64,000 bases of DNA from Lamellibrachia columna (GCA_963662155.1 OY759274.1:42259842-42323841); one strand, 5' to 3'; numbered from the stretch's first letter, positions 47,030 through 58,554 are shown. The notes: generated by a model from the letters alone, not told the origin. A program made the numbers and translations.

Positions 47030-47432
47030 CGCATCATTGATAGCTCCAATTCTCTTTATTTTTTCTCAAATACATCTAAATTAATAACGTTATACTTTGT
47101 TTTGATCTGTAGTGCTTCAGTATATTTACAGTCAGAAATTGTATAAAATGGAAATTTGACAGACCAATTTCTAAGTGAAATTTTTGTTATTGCACCTCCA
47201 AAGATGAAGATCTATTGGTCAGCCTTTTACTGTTGTAGAGCAACCTCTATATGTCATAAAACTGGCATATTTTTTTTTTATTGAGGTGAAAGGTCATGAT
47301 AGTAACACTTTGTATAGACATTATTTTTTGCCAACTGAGATGTTATATAAATATTAATAAATTCAGTGTTGCAACGTCCCATAAACACTCGTGTTCAGTG
47401 AACCAATGAAAATCACTGTACGTACCCTTTAA
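47030..47432 (+). mobile_element. TTAA MITE family B, left end unclear
   Basis: Shares cagtatatttacagtcagaaattgtataaaat, ggtcatgatag, gtatagacattattttt and aattcagtgttgcaacgtcc with 59126-59610, and ends gtacgtaccctttaa at 47432. The left terminus is not clear next to the 20-bp array. Confidence 0.65.
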
Positions 47433-47439
47433 GAATCGG

Positions 47440-48168
47440 TGATATTTCAGTAAAAAAAATGTTTTGCGTGTTTATTACACTAGTACAGTAACATATGTGG
47501 TGTTATGTGGTCTCGTGTTGACATTTTGCTATTATACACACACACAATGGAATGTTGTTGCGTTCCTACAGTGTGAGCATTTTTTTTATGTGATTGGCTG
47601 TGGTAATTAATATACACTTTAGAAACTGAGTTATTAGTGTGAACATATTTCTCTGTCACAAATGTGGTATATAAGTACACGATGTGAGAATTGTATTTAG
47701 AATGTGTGTTCATGCATGTGTATACGTGTGCATGAATGTGTATGTGGGAATTGTATGCATGTGTGCATGCAATCATTAACTTGTATGAATGTAACTTGTA
47801 TGAATGTGCATGTGTTCGCTCTGTGCACTATTTAGCTCATTTTACTTATATATATGCAACCTTTGAGCAGGTGTTTTCACTTGGATACATGGCGCGTTAT
47901 AAATGTTTGATAATATGATACAGCAATTATAATAAAGACATGAATTTCTGGTTATAATCTCTTTTGTAGTTCTTTCCCATGTGGATCTGTGGTGTTGGGT
48001 TTTAGCACTTCAAGCATTCACACCACACATGCACGCATGCACGCACACACGCACACACACACACACAACACAGATTTCTGGCACTGCTTCACATGGGTAA
48101 CCAACATACCAATGACACTTCAGTGTCTAAACTCAGGATATTTTTGAAAAATCATCAAGTGTTTAGGG
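47440..48168. other. Intergenic with short CA-rich repeats
   Basis: Degenerate tgtgcatg words at 47700-47820 and a (CA)n run near 48030-48068; nothing else recognised. Confidence 0.5.
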
Positions 48169-48935
48169 GAGACTGGGGCTAGTTGTAACATGGATAAGTT
48201 GTAACACGGCTAAGTTGTAACAGACGTACTACAGACAAAACTACTAACGCAAATTATTTTGCAAGGCATGAGTATGTTCATCAATAGTCTTAAGCATGTC
48301 ATGTGTGATATCACATGGATCCGTTCAAAAGGAAAAAAACAGTGCCATTTTAAAGAAAAACCGGCAATTTGTTATACTTTCGCTAGTCTATTTGTTAAGG
48401 GTTTGTGTGTACATGACTTAGCCTATGTTGTTCTTCTTTTATTGATCTAGTCATGAATGTATGATCTAGCTGTTACATAGGCCATTAAGCACTGTCTTAA
48501 GTAGGTTTGTTTTAATGTAATCACAGGTGTTGTTAATGAGGTGGTGCTGGGACAAGTTGTAACATTTCCCCAGACACATTGTCACACTGCAGTATCATGC
48601 GAAAAATGTCACTCGAGGAATGCAAAGTGTTAGGAAAGTGCCATCCATTGTTATTTGGATGGCAATTAATAAACGTTTTGTAATTAGCATGATTATGTTC
48701 ATTACAGTGTTTGCATGGTGTTTGAATAGGAGATGTACCCATTACTTTTAATATAAGTATTTTAGGTAGGGTCTATTAAGTCTTATAAGCTAGTCATATA
48801 TCTTATCTTAATTCAAAGCCATTAACTTTGTATACTGACTGGTATGCTACATTTTGCCACAACGGTAACATGTTGCAATTTGCCTGCTAGCTGTTACAAT
48901 TTGCCCTGCATCGGGGTAAATTGTAATGTATTCGG
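48169..48935. mobile_element. Probable MITE with ttgtaac-rich ends
   Basis: The left end has ggggctagttgtaacatgg and two further agttgtaaca words. The right end has gctgttacaatttgccctgc and cggggtaaattgtaatg, roughly the inverted form. The interior is non-coding. The ends are approximate, so the assignment is tentative. Confidence 0.5.
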
Positions 48936-49002
48936 ACACCTCATCAAATGCATCATTGCACAATCATTTTTAGGTGTTTTTTCATGCTAATCTCTTCTCT
49001 CA

Positions 49003-49245
49003 ATTCCTTCATCTTCCTTCTATCTTCTTGGGTTATTTTTTTGCATATTCTTCAGACCCAGTTGTTTTCTGCTATCTGTATCTTCTCCTGTCTCTCTGTC
49101 AGTGCCAGTGTTCCTAACCCGTATATACAGGCTGGTACCACGCAGCCTTCCAACACTTTTCCTTTTAGTTGTTTCTTCAGTTTTCTGTCCCACATAATGC
49201 CTTCCACCCTCTTCCACGCTGCTGCTCCTGCTTGCTTTTTAGGTT
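49003..49245 (-). pseudogene. LINE reverse-transcriptase C-terminal fragment
   Basis: Translation of the minus strand gives ALWDRKLKKQLKGKVLEGC, VVPACIYGLGTLALTERQEK and IQIAENNWVRRI across a frame change. VLP.LLYG.ETW.LT.RQE..IQ.AE...LRRI is the well-known tail of many LINE reverse transcriptases. Short, broken, non-functional. Confidence 0.65.
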
Positions 49246-49479
49246 TCAGTTTGGGACTGTTATAGCATTGATTTGGGAAACAGTAGAATATGTCAGTTCC
49301 TTAACTGATGCAATGCTAAAATGTGTTTTGGATGTATACATAAATATAAACATATTTTATTTATCTATGTTTATTAATGTCAACATCAAACAACATATAA
49401 AACAAGATTTAAGAAAGAGTAACATCATATTCCCCAGTTTTGTTCCTGCATTCTTTGTTTCCATGTGGTCACTGTTCAT

Positions 49480-51070
49480 CTCTCTCCACTGTTCATCATC
49501 ATCTCTTGTTCATCATCACCCACTGTACATCACTCTCCACTGTTCATCATCCTCCACTGTACATCACCCTCCACTGTTCATCCTCCTCCATTTTACATCA
49601 CCCTCCACTGTACATCACCCTTCATTGTTCATCATCCTCCATTGTTCATCACCCTTCACTGTTCATCATCCTCCACTGTACAAAATCCTCCACTGTACAT
49701 CACCCTCCACTGTTCATCACCCTCCACTGTACATCACCCTCCACATTCACCACCCTCAACTGTTCATCACCCTCCACTGTTCATCATCCTCCACTGTACA
49801 TCACCCTCCACTGTACATCACCATCCACATTCACCACCCTCCACTGTTCTTCTCCCTCCACTGTAAATCACCCTCCAGTGTACATCACCCTCCACATTAA
49901 CCACCCTCCACTGTACATCACCCTCCACTGTTCATCATCCTCCCTGTACATCACCCTCCACATTTACCACCCTCCAATGTTCATCACCCTCCACTGGACA
50001 TCACCCTCCACATTCACCACCCTCCACTGTTCATTGTCCTCCACTGTACATCACCCTCCACTGTACATCACCCTCCACATTCACCACCCTCCACTGTTCA
50101 TCACCCTCCACTGTACATCACCATCCATATTCTCCACTGTTCATCACCTTCTACTGTTCATCACCATCCATATTCACCACCCTCCACTGTTTATCACCCT
50201 CCACTGTTCATCATCCTCTACTGTACATCATCCTCCACTGTTCATCACCCTCCACTGTACGTCACCCTCCACATTCACCATCCTCCACTGTTCATCATCC
50301 TCCACTGTACATCACCCTCCACATTCACCACCCTCCACTGTTCATCACCCTCCACTGTACATCATCCTCCACATTCACCACCCTCCACTGTACATCACCC
50401 TTCATTGTTCATCATCCTCCATTGTTCATCACCCTTCACTGTTCATCATCCTCCACTGTACAAAATCCTCCACTGTACATCACCCTCCACTGTTCATCAC
50501 CCTCCACTGTACATCACCCTCCACATTCATCACCCTCCACTGTTCATCACCCTCCACTGTACGTCACCCTCCACTGTACATCACCCTCTACTTTTCATCA
50601 CTCTCCACTGTTCATCATCATCCAGTGTTCATCATCGTTCATTGTCCATCACCCTCCACTGTTCATCACCTTCCACTCTTCATCCTCCACTGTTCATCAC
50701 CCTCCACTGTTCAGCATCCTCCTCTGTTCATCACTAACCACTGTTCATCCATCATCCACCAGTGTTTATCATCCTCCAGTATTCATCATTCACCAGTGTT
50801 CATTACCTAGCTTCCATTGTTCATCATCTTCCACTGTTCATTATCCTCCACTGTACATCACCCTTCATTGTTCGTCGTTCTCCTCTGATCGTCATCATCC
50901 TCTGATCATCATCTTCCACTGGTCATCATCCTCCACTCTTCATCACCCTCCACTCTTCATCGCCCTAGCTCACACCTTCATCCACCACCACCACCACCAA
51001 TGTTTATTACCCTCCACTATTCATCATTCACCAGTGGTAGTCACCCTGCACTGTTCATCATCCACCACTG
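49480..51070. repeat. 17-bp minisatellite (ctccactgttcatcacc), about 90 copies
   Basis: A 1.6-kb array of 15-17 bp C/T-rich units (caccctccactgtacat, catcctccactgttcat, interspersed with ccacattcac). A block near 49613-49730 is repeated almost exactly at 50393-50530, showing segmental duplication. The 456-residue Ser/His/Pro/Thr-rich open frame across it is an artefact of stop-free units. Confidence 0.95.
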
Positions 51071-51369
51071 TCCATCACTATGCATGTGATGCGGGCGTCG
51101 CCTCTTTTATCTAGTACAGTAGTAAATAATGACCAGTGCGATCCACATTCTACGCCGAGTAACTTTGTTTCCACGACCTAAAATCTGCATATGCCCAACT
51201 ACCCCAGGGTGATGGGGCATATGACCGCACAGGCTACATGTGCTAAATATAATATATTATTGTTTTCTTATTTGGGTTATATTCTGGCAACCGGCAGCTG
51301 ACAACTACTACGTATATCAGTTATCAAGACCCTTTCACCTACAATAGTTAATTATAGCTATTACACAAT

Positions 51370-51752
51370 GGCCCGGTCCCGGGGGGGGTACTCCCTATAC
51401 TGAGGTATACATGTATGTGCCGCGCAAATGCCCCTGTTTTTTGGCCATTTTCTCACTGTCCTAAGAAAAAAATTGTAATTTTCTCTCTTTGTGCCCCAAT
51501 AAAACCTAATAAGTCTCTCTTTCATCGAAGAGGAAATTTCCCAGTGAAAACGTTCCGTCCGGGCTTACGTGCGTTACTCTTACGTGCGTTACTCTTATAG
51601 ATATTAGATACATTGTTCAATAATTCTCTAGCTCTTGGTGACCCTAAATGTCTTGATTTTTCTTTCTCTCTCCATGTACGTGCTCCGTGGGGCTCTGATG
51701 GCACACCCCCATCGCTTTGGTATGGCAGTACTCCCCCCCGCCCGGGGGGCGG
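51370..51752. mobile_element. TIR element with G-run ends
   Basis: The left end cccgggggggg-tactccctata and the inverted right end cccgggcgggggg-agtactgccata are imperfect inverted repeats. The interior contains gtatgtgccgcgcaaatgcccc and, near the other end, the related ggggctctgatggcacac. Non-coding. Confidence 0.6.
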
Positions 51753-52099
51753 TGTATGTGAACAAGCCCCAAGTTTCCTTACTTATCAACTCTTCACAAA
51801 AAGTACAAATAACCAGAGCCAAAATATTTATAAAATATAAAAAGAACAACTGTATAATCTTTAAAAATAGCATAATTATTTACCCTTCCACACACTTCCA
51901 AACTTCTTATGACCCTCTTTAGTCTTTAGTCACTTGTGTGTGGAGAGGCGGCAGGCCTATGCAATAAAAAATTTCTAAATTTAGCGGGACTACAGTTTTG
52001 CCAAAGTCCGCCCATGCAACGATCGACACCCTCGCTTAGAAAAAGTTCACAGCCCGGGTTCAAGGTTGACAACCATTCTCTCATAAACACTCATCTAAA

Positions 52100-52620
52100 G
52101 TTTCATACGCCAGTCGGAACCAGCGCAGCGAGCGGTACGGACCGAGTGTAGTGACTGCCACTGGTGTCATTGTAGCGAATCGGGACGAACACTTGCGACA
52201 GTGTTGACCCTGTCCGAGCAGTGACCCTGAGGAAGCCTCTCCTCACAAGTGCTGACGTCTCGCGATCGTCCGGCCACTTGGTCCTCGCGACCGGGCCGCA
52301 GCGGGTCGGGGCAACCGTCAAACCAATCCATCACCGCGGCGCGGTCACTTCGACGTATGATCGATACCGCCGGAATATGTTCAGTGCGGCGCCGCGAAGC
52401 CGCGGACTGCGACTGGGCTGGGGGGCGGTGTGTCGGCTCTGCTCGTCCGCCACCAATCGACAACGCCGTACGTATAACAACATTGTCCAGCTCCGACTCT
52501 ATCGTTTAGTAGGTGCAAAATCGCGGCGACGACGCCGGTTTAATAATTTTCGTTGCAGAGATCGGGTTAAAAGATTAGGAGTTGTTTTAACGAGTAAAGG
52601 TTAAGGTCGGGTAACAGTGA
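52100..52620 (+). promoter_or_regulatory. CpG-rich promoter / first-exon region of nocturnin
   Basis: GC-rich, with dozens of CpG dinucleotides (gcggcgcggtcacttcgacg, gcggcgccgcgaagccgcgg), in sharp contrast with the AT-rich neighbourhood. It contains the predicted start codon at 52377. A near-consensus cAMP response element, TGACGTC, lies at 52253-52259, about 120 bases upstream of that ATG. No canonical cacgtg E-box is seen in the island. An out-of-frame ATG at 52357 opens an upstream frame overlapping the main start. Confidence 0.65.
52377..52467 (+). CDS. NOCT: Nocturnin exon 1: mitochondrial-type presequence
   Basis: ATG with A at -3 (ggaatATGt). Thirty codons, rich in Arg, Ser, Ala and Leu, without Asp or Glu, then donor gcc|gtacgt. 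A second phase-1 donor (tag|gtgcaa, exon end 52512) would add 15 residues. Supported by composition, position in the CpG island and phase only. Confidence 0.6.
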
Positions 52621-55540
52621 CATTGTCTGGAAAAACAAAAGGCTGCATTTATATATGGCGTGACCGGCGAAGCCGAAGCAAAGCAGGCCGACATATCCAG
52701 CGTTGTCATAACGATAAATCCCCGCGTACTGGCTTGACACTAGCCTTATCACGACCAACAGAGCATAACTGTGCATATAACGACTATAGCTATGAATTGT
52801 GTTTGTGTAATGTGACGGCGTTAAAAATAATCTGTTTTATAAGTATTTTATGGGATGTCTTATTACGTAACGTAATGTGATATTGACAAGTCATGTTCAT
52901 GACACGAGCGACATAATAAAGACACTGTAACGTGGGCGTGACCTGTGACTGTGTCAAGATCGGGTCAAATTCGGCAAAAAAGACGTGGTCCAGCTGTATA
53001 TACTATGTCTATGATATAGGGGTATTCACATTTTACCCTATCTACATTTACATTTAAGTAAATTCTTTCGATGATTATACCAAACATATGCACTCTTATT
53101 TATCCGACTATTCATGCATTACAAATTTGATTGCCCGATTGCAATGGGCACATTTTTTTTAAACAACATCTAAAGAGGTAATTTACTTTTAACGATAGCT
53201 GTTGCATGGGGTGGCAGACTCGATGGTTCTCAGCAGCAGGAACTGTTATCTGAGACCACCCGTAATCAATAAAAATGTGACATTAATTTATTAAACAAGC
53301 TGTGAGAACCATGGATGTTGTCTATTAGGATATCATATGGGGAGGGGGAGGGGCAGTGGCACAACAGGTTATTCACAGGAAAATGTTATCCCCTTAAAAT
53401 AATGCATTGCAGATAGTTAGAATCTTCCAAGCATCTTAAATGTCTTTTGTGTGTATCCTGTCTCTGTCTGAAATATGTGAATATGTATTACTGTGATCAT
53501 GAAGGTTTTTAATAATAATAATTTTAACCACTTTTAGGTGGTTTAAACCTCCCAAAAGGCAGTTAAAACTAGTTTTAAACAGGTGTTGAAGATTGTCCCA
53601 TCCATCTGAAACCCAGCCTTGATTATGGGCGTAATAAATGTGGGCGTACAGTGGAACCTCACTATTATGGTCACCCTCAAGACTGGGCCAAATTGACCTG
53701 AATAGCGAGGTTACCATATTAGCGGAAATAATGTCCTATACTTTACTGTTATGGAAATAATTTGGGACTGTCCCAGGGTGACCATAATGGCGAGGTGGCC
53801 GTATTACTGAGGTGACCATAATGGTGAGGTGGCTGTATTACTGAGGTGACCATAATGGCGAGATGGCCGTATTACTGAGGTGACCATAATGGCGAGATGG
53901 CTGTATTACTGAGGTGACCATAATAGCGAGGTGGCCGTATTACTGAGGTGACCATAATGGCGAGGTGGCTGTATTACTGAGGTGACCATAATGGCGAGGT
54001 GGCCGTATTACTGAGGTGACCATAATGGCGAGGTAGCTGTATTACTGAGGTGATCATAAAGCGAGGTTTGATTGTACTATTGATTTCTGAGGTCCATATT
54101 GCGTAAATGTTTTAATCTTTTGCTTTGTCTTGTAGCATTGTCAATGGCCGACTTTGACCCAACAGTGTTTGAGCATTATTACAACCGTGCCGAGCCATTT
54201 CCAGACATCAGTCTGCAGCAGAAATGGACGCGGTCATCTCTATTGACCAGAGTCCAGGAGCTACTACATGAGTATCCCCCTCTGCTCCACCGACAGCTGC
54301 GGCCGGCGTGTGGACACGTGGAGAATGAGGCGGCGAAGGAAGTGTGCTCCATCAAGGTCATGCAGTGGAACGTTCTCTCGCAAGGTCAGTTAAAACTCCA
54401 GCCTCCATTGATTTAGCACATCATGAATCAGGTTCGTTGATGTTCCAATCTATAGTGCGTGAATAGTTTAATAAATATGCGGAGTTGGTTTAATTACCCA
54501 GCGTGCAGTGCACTTTTGTTAAAATCATCTAAAAAATTTACTTATAGAGTTTGTTCAGTGATTTCATCAAAACTAAATGGCACATTTGCACAAACGAGCT
54601 AGCAAGTTGTTGTCAATACTAGATAGGTTTGATTTTTCATGAAATTATTCTATGACGAGACGAACAAGGAAAAATGCCCTCATTATGTGGCCTTGCAAAA
54701 GTTTTGTTTAACAATGGCTGGATGGTTTAGTGCTAACCTCTTGACCATGGATGTACTGGGTTATATAACCCCTAACCGGTGGTACACCCGGTTATTTCAT
54801 GAAGGTTGGGTACAACTTGCCAACTTACTTAGCACAAGGCAACAGGAAGGAACATGGGAATGGATATATTTTGGTGGATCTCTAAATACATTTCGTATGC
54901 CTCCGCCTTGTGTCATTAATTTCAAGGGATCTCCATAATAGATCAGACTCACTTTGCTAATAATAAACTGACATGGAGCCTGAATTTGTAAACCTAAAAT
55001 TAGTAAATGTAAAATATGCTTTGCAGAAATCAGCTCTAGGGTGTTTTAGTTAAATCTTAGTCCTAGTAATTATTATTTATTTATATTACGGGCAACGTTT
55101 ACTAAATCCAAAACTAACCTAGATTTAACTCCAGAAAAACTCAGATTTCTGCAAAGCCACTGTCTGTACTGAATTGCTAAAAGAAGCCACATCCAATTAA
55201 CTATTGATGTTGAAACCAAACCATATACACTGTATGGTTCTCTGCTAGTAGCTCAAGTGACCTAAGAGTAGACAAAGTAGGAGTAGACTTTAACTGGGTA
55301 GTAGGCAAACTGGAATCTGTCTCAGAATTAGCCATAAAACCACAGTGGGTGAAATGGGCCTGAATCATCAATACACCTGTGTGATGTATGTGTACTACTC
55401 AATACACATGTGTATTGTCTGTGTACTGCTCAATACAACTGTGTGATGTCTGTGTACTGCTCAATACACCTGTGTGCAGGGTTGAAAAAATCATGATATT
55501 TTTTTTAATGAAAAAAAATCGGATTTTTTAAATTTAAATC

Positions 55541-55576
<36 letters not shown>

Positions 55577-57053
55577 TGGTATACACAATGTCATAAAATA
55601 TTTGACTATCAGGCTATCTGGTGTCAATAGAGCTACACAAGTGTGCGCACTTTGTGCTTTTGTTAAAAAACACAAAACTTTGTTGATCTCGATGCTTGTA
55701 AACAATTGTTTGTGTTAAATTCATAAAAATCAGCGATTAAAAAAACGGACATAAAAAATCATAAATCAGTTATTTTTTGGAGCGATTTAAATCATGATTT
55801 AAATCAATTAATTAAATCAAATGATTTAAATCAAACAACCCTGTCTGTGTACTGCTCGATACACCTGTGTGATGTCTGTGTACTGTTCAATACACCTGTA
55901 TGATGTCTGTGTACTGCTCAATACACCCGTGTGATGTCTGTACTGTTCCATACACCTGTGTGATGTCTGTGTACTGTTCGATACACCTGTGTGTTGTCTG
56001 TGTACAGCTCAATACACCTGTGTGATGTCTTTGTACTGCTCAATACACCTGTGTGTTGTCTGTGTGCAACTCAATACACCTGTGTGATGTCTGTGTACTG
56101 CTCAATACACGTGTGATTTCTGTGTACTGCTCAGTACACCTGTGTGTTGTCTGTGTACTGGTCAATACACCTGTGTGTTGTCATGTGCTGCAGGTCTGTG
56201 CCTGGGTCGGGACAACTTTGTGCGGTGTCCACCAGAAGCACTGCAGTGGAACATCCGCCGTCTGCGCATGTTGGAAGAGATCTTGGAACATGACCCAGAT
56301 ATCATGTGCCTTCAGGAGGTCGACCACTTTGGTTTCCTCTGCCCGATCCTTGGTGCCATCGGCTATGATGGCGCATTCTGCCCAAAGCCCGACTCGCCAG
56401 CCCTCTATGTCAAGAATAGCAATGGCCCGGACGGATGCTGCGTCTTCTACAAGCTTGATAAATTCGAGTTCATCGACAAAGAAACGGTCGTGCTGAAAGC
56501 AGACAACATTTACACTAACCAGGTATCTGTGATTTTTAGCCTCCGCCCCAGGGCATTGTGCGGGGGGTCATCGTCGCGGCAGTTGAACATCGCTACAACC
56601 CACCTGAAGGCGAAGTACGGATGGGAGGTCTTGAGGCACAAGCAGGGCAGCTACCTTCTCGACTTCCTCGAGAAGAAAGTCAACAAGACAGATGCTCTGT
56701 TAGTGTGCGGCGATCTGAACGCCGACTGCATCGAACCCGTGTACAACGCCTTCGTGGAGAGTTCCTTGAAGCTGTCGAGTGCATACAAGGATCTCTCACC
56801 AGATGGCAAGACGGAGCCGAACTATACGACGTGGAAGATTCGTGGTGGGGCTCGCCCTGGGGATGGAGAACAACACGTCTGTCGCACTCTGGACTACATC
56901 TGGTACACGGACCACGCGCTCAAACTCAAGGCTCTGCTCAACTTCCCAACGGATGACCAGATCGGGCAGGATCGACTCCCGTCCTTCCAATATCCCTCCG
57001 ATCACTTCTCCCTCGTGGCCGAGTTTGTCCTGCTGAAGGGGGAGGATAAATGA
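52377..57053 (+). CDS. NOCT: Nocturnin (NADP(H) 2'-phosphatase, EEP family), 3 exons
   Basis: Exons 52377-52467, 54136-54384 and 56194-57053; phases 1 and 1; 1200 nt, 399 residues. Nocturnin removes the 2'-phosphate of NADP(H), using the exonuclease-endonuclease-phosphatase fold, in mitochondria and cytosol; in vertebrates it is rhythmically expressed. Catalytic motifs are all present: MQWNVLSQ (Asn109), LQEVDHF (Glu155), VCGDLNAD (Asp287, Asn289), LDYIWY (Asp347) and YPSDHFSL (Asp383, His384). Family-specific strings NNGPDGC-like (SNGPDGCC), THLKAKYGWE and TEPNYTTWKIR match vertebrate nocturnin rather than CCR4/CNOT6. The first exon is inferred: MFSAAPRSRGLRLG... is Arg-rich with no acidic residues, like the vertebrate mitochondrial presequence, and its gtacgt donor gives the needed phase. 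An alternative donor at 52513 also fits. If the first exon were wrong, the next ATG is 54144. Confidence 0.88.
52990..53160. mobile_element. Dispersed repeat family A, partial copy
   Basis: ctgtatatactatgtctatg ... aattctttcgatgattatac ... catatgcactcttatt parallels 4868-4965 (ctatatactatgactattcc ... aattctttcgatgatcctaa ... gtacgcattg). In nocturnin intron 1. Confidence 0.55.
53649..54074. mobile_element. Pogo/Tigger-like MITE, family C, with internal 34-bp expansion
   Basis: Starts cagtggaacctcactattat and ends gcgaggtttgattg, flanked on both sides by TA (gcgTA|cagtgg ... gattg|TActa). About eight tandem copies of a 34-bp internal segment (gaggtgaccataatggcgag plus gtggccgtattact) occupy 53780-54060. 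The copy at 30309-30480 has only one. It lies about 60 bases upstream of the acceptor of nocturnin exon 2. Confidence 0.85.
54136..54384 (+). CDS. NOCT: Nocturnin exon 2
   Basis: Acceptor tttgctttgtcttgtag, donor gcaag|gtcagt; phases 1 to 1. It encodes MADFDPTVFEHYYN, an alpha-helical linker (VQELLHEYPPLLHRQL) and the first catalytic motif KVMQWNVLSQ. The ATG at 54144 is an alternative start with a weaker context (T at -3), which would give a cytosolic form. Confidence 0.88.
54405..54640 (+). mobile_element. Dispersed repeat family A, plus-oriented copy
   Basis: gatttagcacatcatgaatc ... gcgtgcagtgcacttttgtt ... cagtgatttcatcaaaacta matches 28550-28800. Begins only 20 bases after the nocturnin exon 2 donor. 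Confidence 0.6.
54642..55370. other. Nocturnin intron 2, no recognised feature
   Basis: An open frame at 54639-54938 (99 residues) has no recognised domain and its splice context does not fit nocturnin. Nothing else seen. Confidence 0.5.
55375..55476. repeat. 31-bp minisatellite, left part
   Basis: About three copies of a 31-bp unit (tgtgtactgctcaatacacc plus tgtgtgatgtc); continued at 55846 after an inserted element. Confidence 0.9.
55477..55843. mobile_element. hAT-type MITE with CAGGGTTG ends inside the 31-bp array
   Basis: Begins cagggttgaaaaaatcatga and ends tttaaatcaaacaaccctg. CAGGGTTG and its inverse CAACCCTG are typical hAT termini. Flanking octamers cctgtgtg and tctgtgta agree at six of eight positions, consistent with an 8-bp duplication within the repeat. 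The interior is dominated by aaatcggatttttt and aaatcatgatttaaatca words and a T-run of about 28. Confidence 0.8.
55846..56182. repeat. 31-bp minisatellite, right part
   Basis: About eleven copies of the same unit as 55375-55476, running to within 12 bases of the acceptor of nocturnin exon 3. The array supplies part of that acceptor's upstream sequence (ctgtgtgttgtcatgtgctgcag), so the polypyrimidine tract is poor. Confidence 0.92.
56194..57053 (+). CDS. NOCT: Nocturnin exon 3: catalytic domain
   Basis: Acceptor catgtgctgcag; phase 1. It opens GLCLGRDNFVRCP, runs through LQEVDHF, SNGPDGCC, THLKAKYGWE, VCGDLNAD, LDYIWY and YPSDHFSL, and stops at 57051-57053. Against vertebrate nocturnin the only notable difference I see is a few extra residues (GGARPGDGEQH) between TTWKIR and the LDYIWY motif. 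Codon use is GC-rich and clearly coding. Confidence 0.95.
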
Positions 57054-57120
57054 TACAGGCCGGTTGTTTCCTCTACTGCCGACTGAACGTGATTATGCTT
57101 ATGTATAACACACATATCGT

Positions 57121-57156
<36 letters not shown>

Positions 57157-57630
57157 GTGATATTTTATGAGCAAATTAATTATTTTTGGGACTTAATCAT
57201 GTATGATGTTGTTGACACACATAGCATATCAATCCTGGGGCCTTTTCGTGAGTAATGATATTATAATTGCCTTCGAAATAACTCGCAAGGAAACTGATAT
57301 GTTTTGCAATGATTTTTTACTTTCATCTAACCTGCATGGGAGTCTGGGACGGCATTGCCCTGGTGTCATTTACCCTTGCAGGGATTTTATCAGTTAAAGT
57401 GTGATCTAACTTTTGTGTTACCTGTAAATGTCAGGATGTAAACGTTATTCTAATGAGCATTAAACAACAATGAGTTAATTGCATTGTGGTCTAGCACTAT
57501 GTTGGCAGGTGCCAGTGAAATAACAAGTGTAAATAACAAGATGTAAATATTGATACTAAAAATAGCAATAACTTGATGTAATGTTAGGTCGATCGTTTCA
57601 GTATGATTTTTATTGCTTCTTATGCATAAT

Positions 57631-57636
57631 AATAAA
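57631..57636 (+). terminator. Candidate nocturnin polyadenylation signal
   Basis: AATAAA in cataataataaacgac, 578 bases after the nocturnin stop. ATTAAA occurs earlier at about 57459. The 3' untranslated region contains an (AT)n run at 57124-57153. Confidence 0.4.
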
Positions 57637-57654
57637 CGACACATTTTCAGCCAC

Positions 57655-58494
57655 GTAAATTTTTCTAGACAGTGTCATAAAAAGAAAGAAATGAACGCAT
57701 TCCTTGGTGTCTTGCGTCAACGCCCGCTCCCAGAGTGGAGAGGGACAGCTGCTCAGTATTGGAATATGTTTATGTAACTGTTGGCTTTTTGTTATGCAAT
57801 AACAACTCGTGAAAACCATTTGACCTATTTCTTTGTTCAAATGTCATATATAGTTTCTCTATGCCTATTTAGTCACACTGCAGTCATTGTGTGAAAACGT
57901 TTCTTCCTCACTATCACTTATAAAAAGCTACCCCGTCTTACAGCAGTGGGAACCAGAGCATTGAGTAGGGTAGGGTTTTAAAGTTGCTCTATAGTATTTT
58001 ATGCCAGAACTTCATCAGTGCATCATGGCTCGGTATCATTTTGCTACTGGTGAATTTGATTTAGTTATGTCATTATAATAGATAGTTTATGCCAGTTAGT
58101 GGAATAATTCTGCTTAAATATGTAACCAATACAATAATGATTATGGATAGTACACACAATTTGTGCAAAAAAGCATGTGTGTTACAAGAAGGTTACCTTT
58201 TATTTGGATAAAATTCCTGGCATTGACAGGATTTTTCTTTTTATAAAAATCCTTTAAAAATATACTTTGTTATTACTAATGCCAAATTGTACAGACGTGG
58301 AAAACAGTGTTGTTTTGCTAAGTTTATATAACATTTCAACGCACATCAATAACATGTTAGCTGCGAGTGTCTCAAACCTTGTCATAAAAACCTTCTGGTC
58401 CTTTGTTGACCAGATTTATGCTATTTTTTGGTCTCCAACATGCATCTTTATGAATTATGGGCATTAGCAGGTGCATGTTTGTGTATGTGGGACT
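57655..58494. other. Intergenic, no recognised feature
   Basis: No coding, RNA-gene or repeat structure supported. Confidence 0.5.
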
Positions 58495-58495
58495 G

Positions 58496-58554
<59 letters not shown>

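Noticed and set aside
49440..50810. 456-residue Ser/His/Pro/Thr-rich frame
   Set aside because: It reads the 17-bp C/T-rich array; all three plus-strand frames are long, so openness reflects composition, not coding.
54639..54938. 99-residue frame in nocturnin intron 2
   Set aside because: No domain, no matching splice sites in the needed phase, and the neighbouring exons join directly with all nocturnin motifs continuous.
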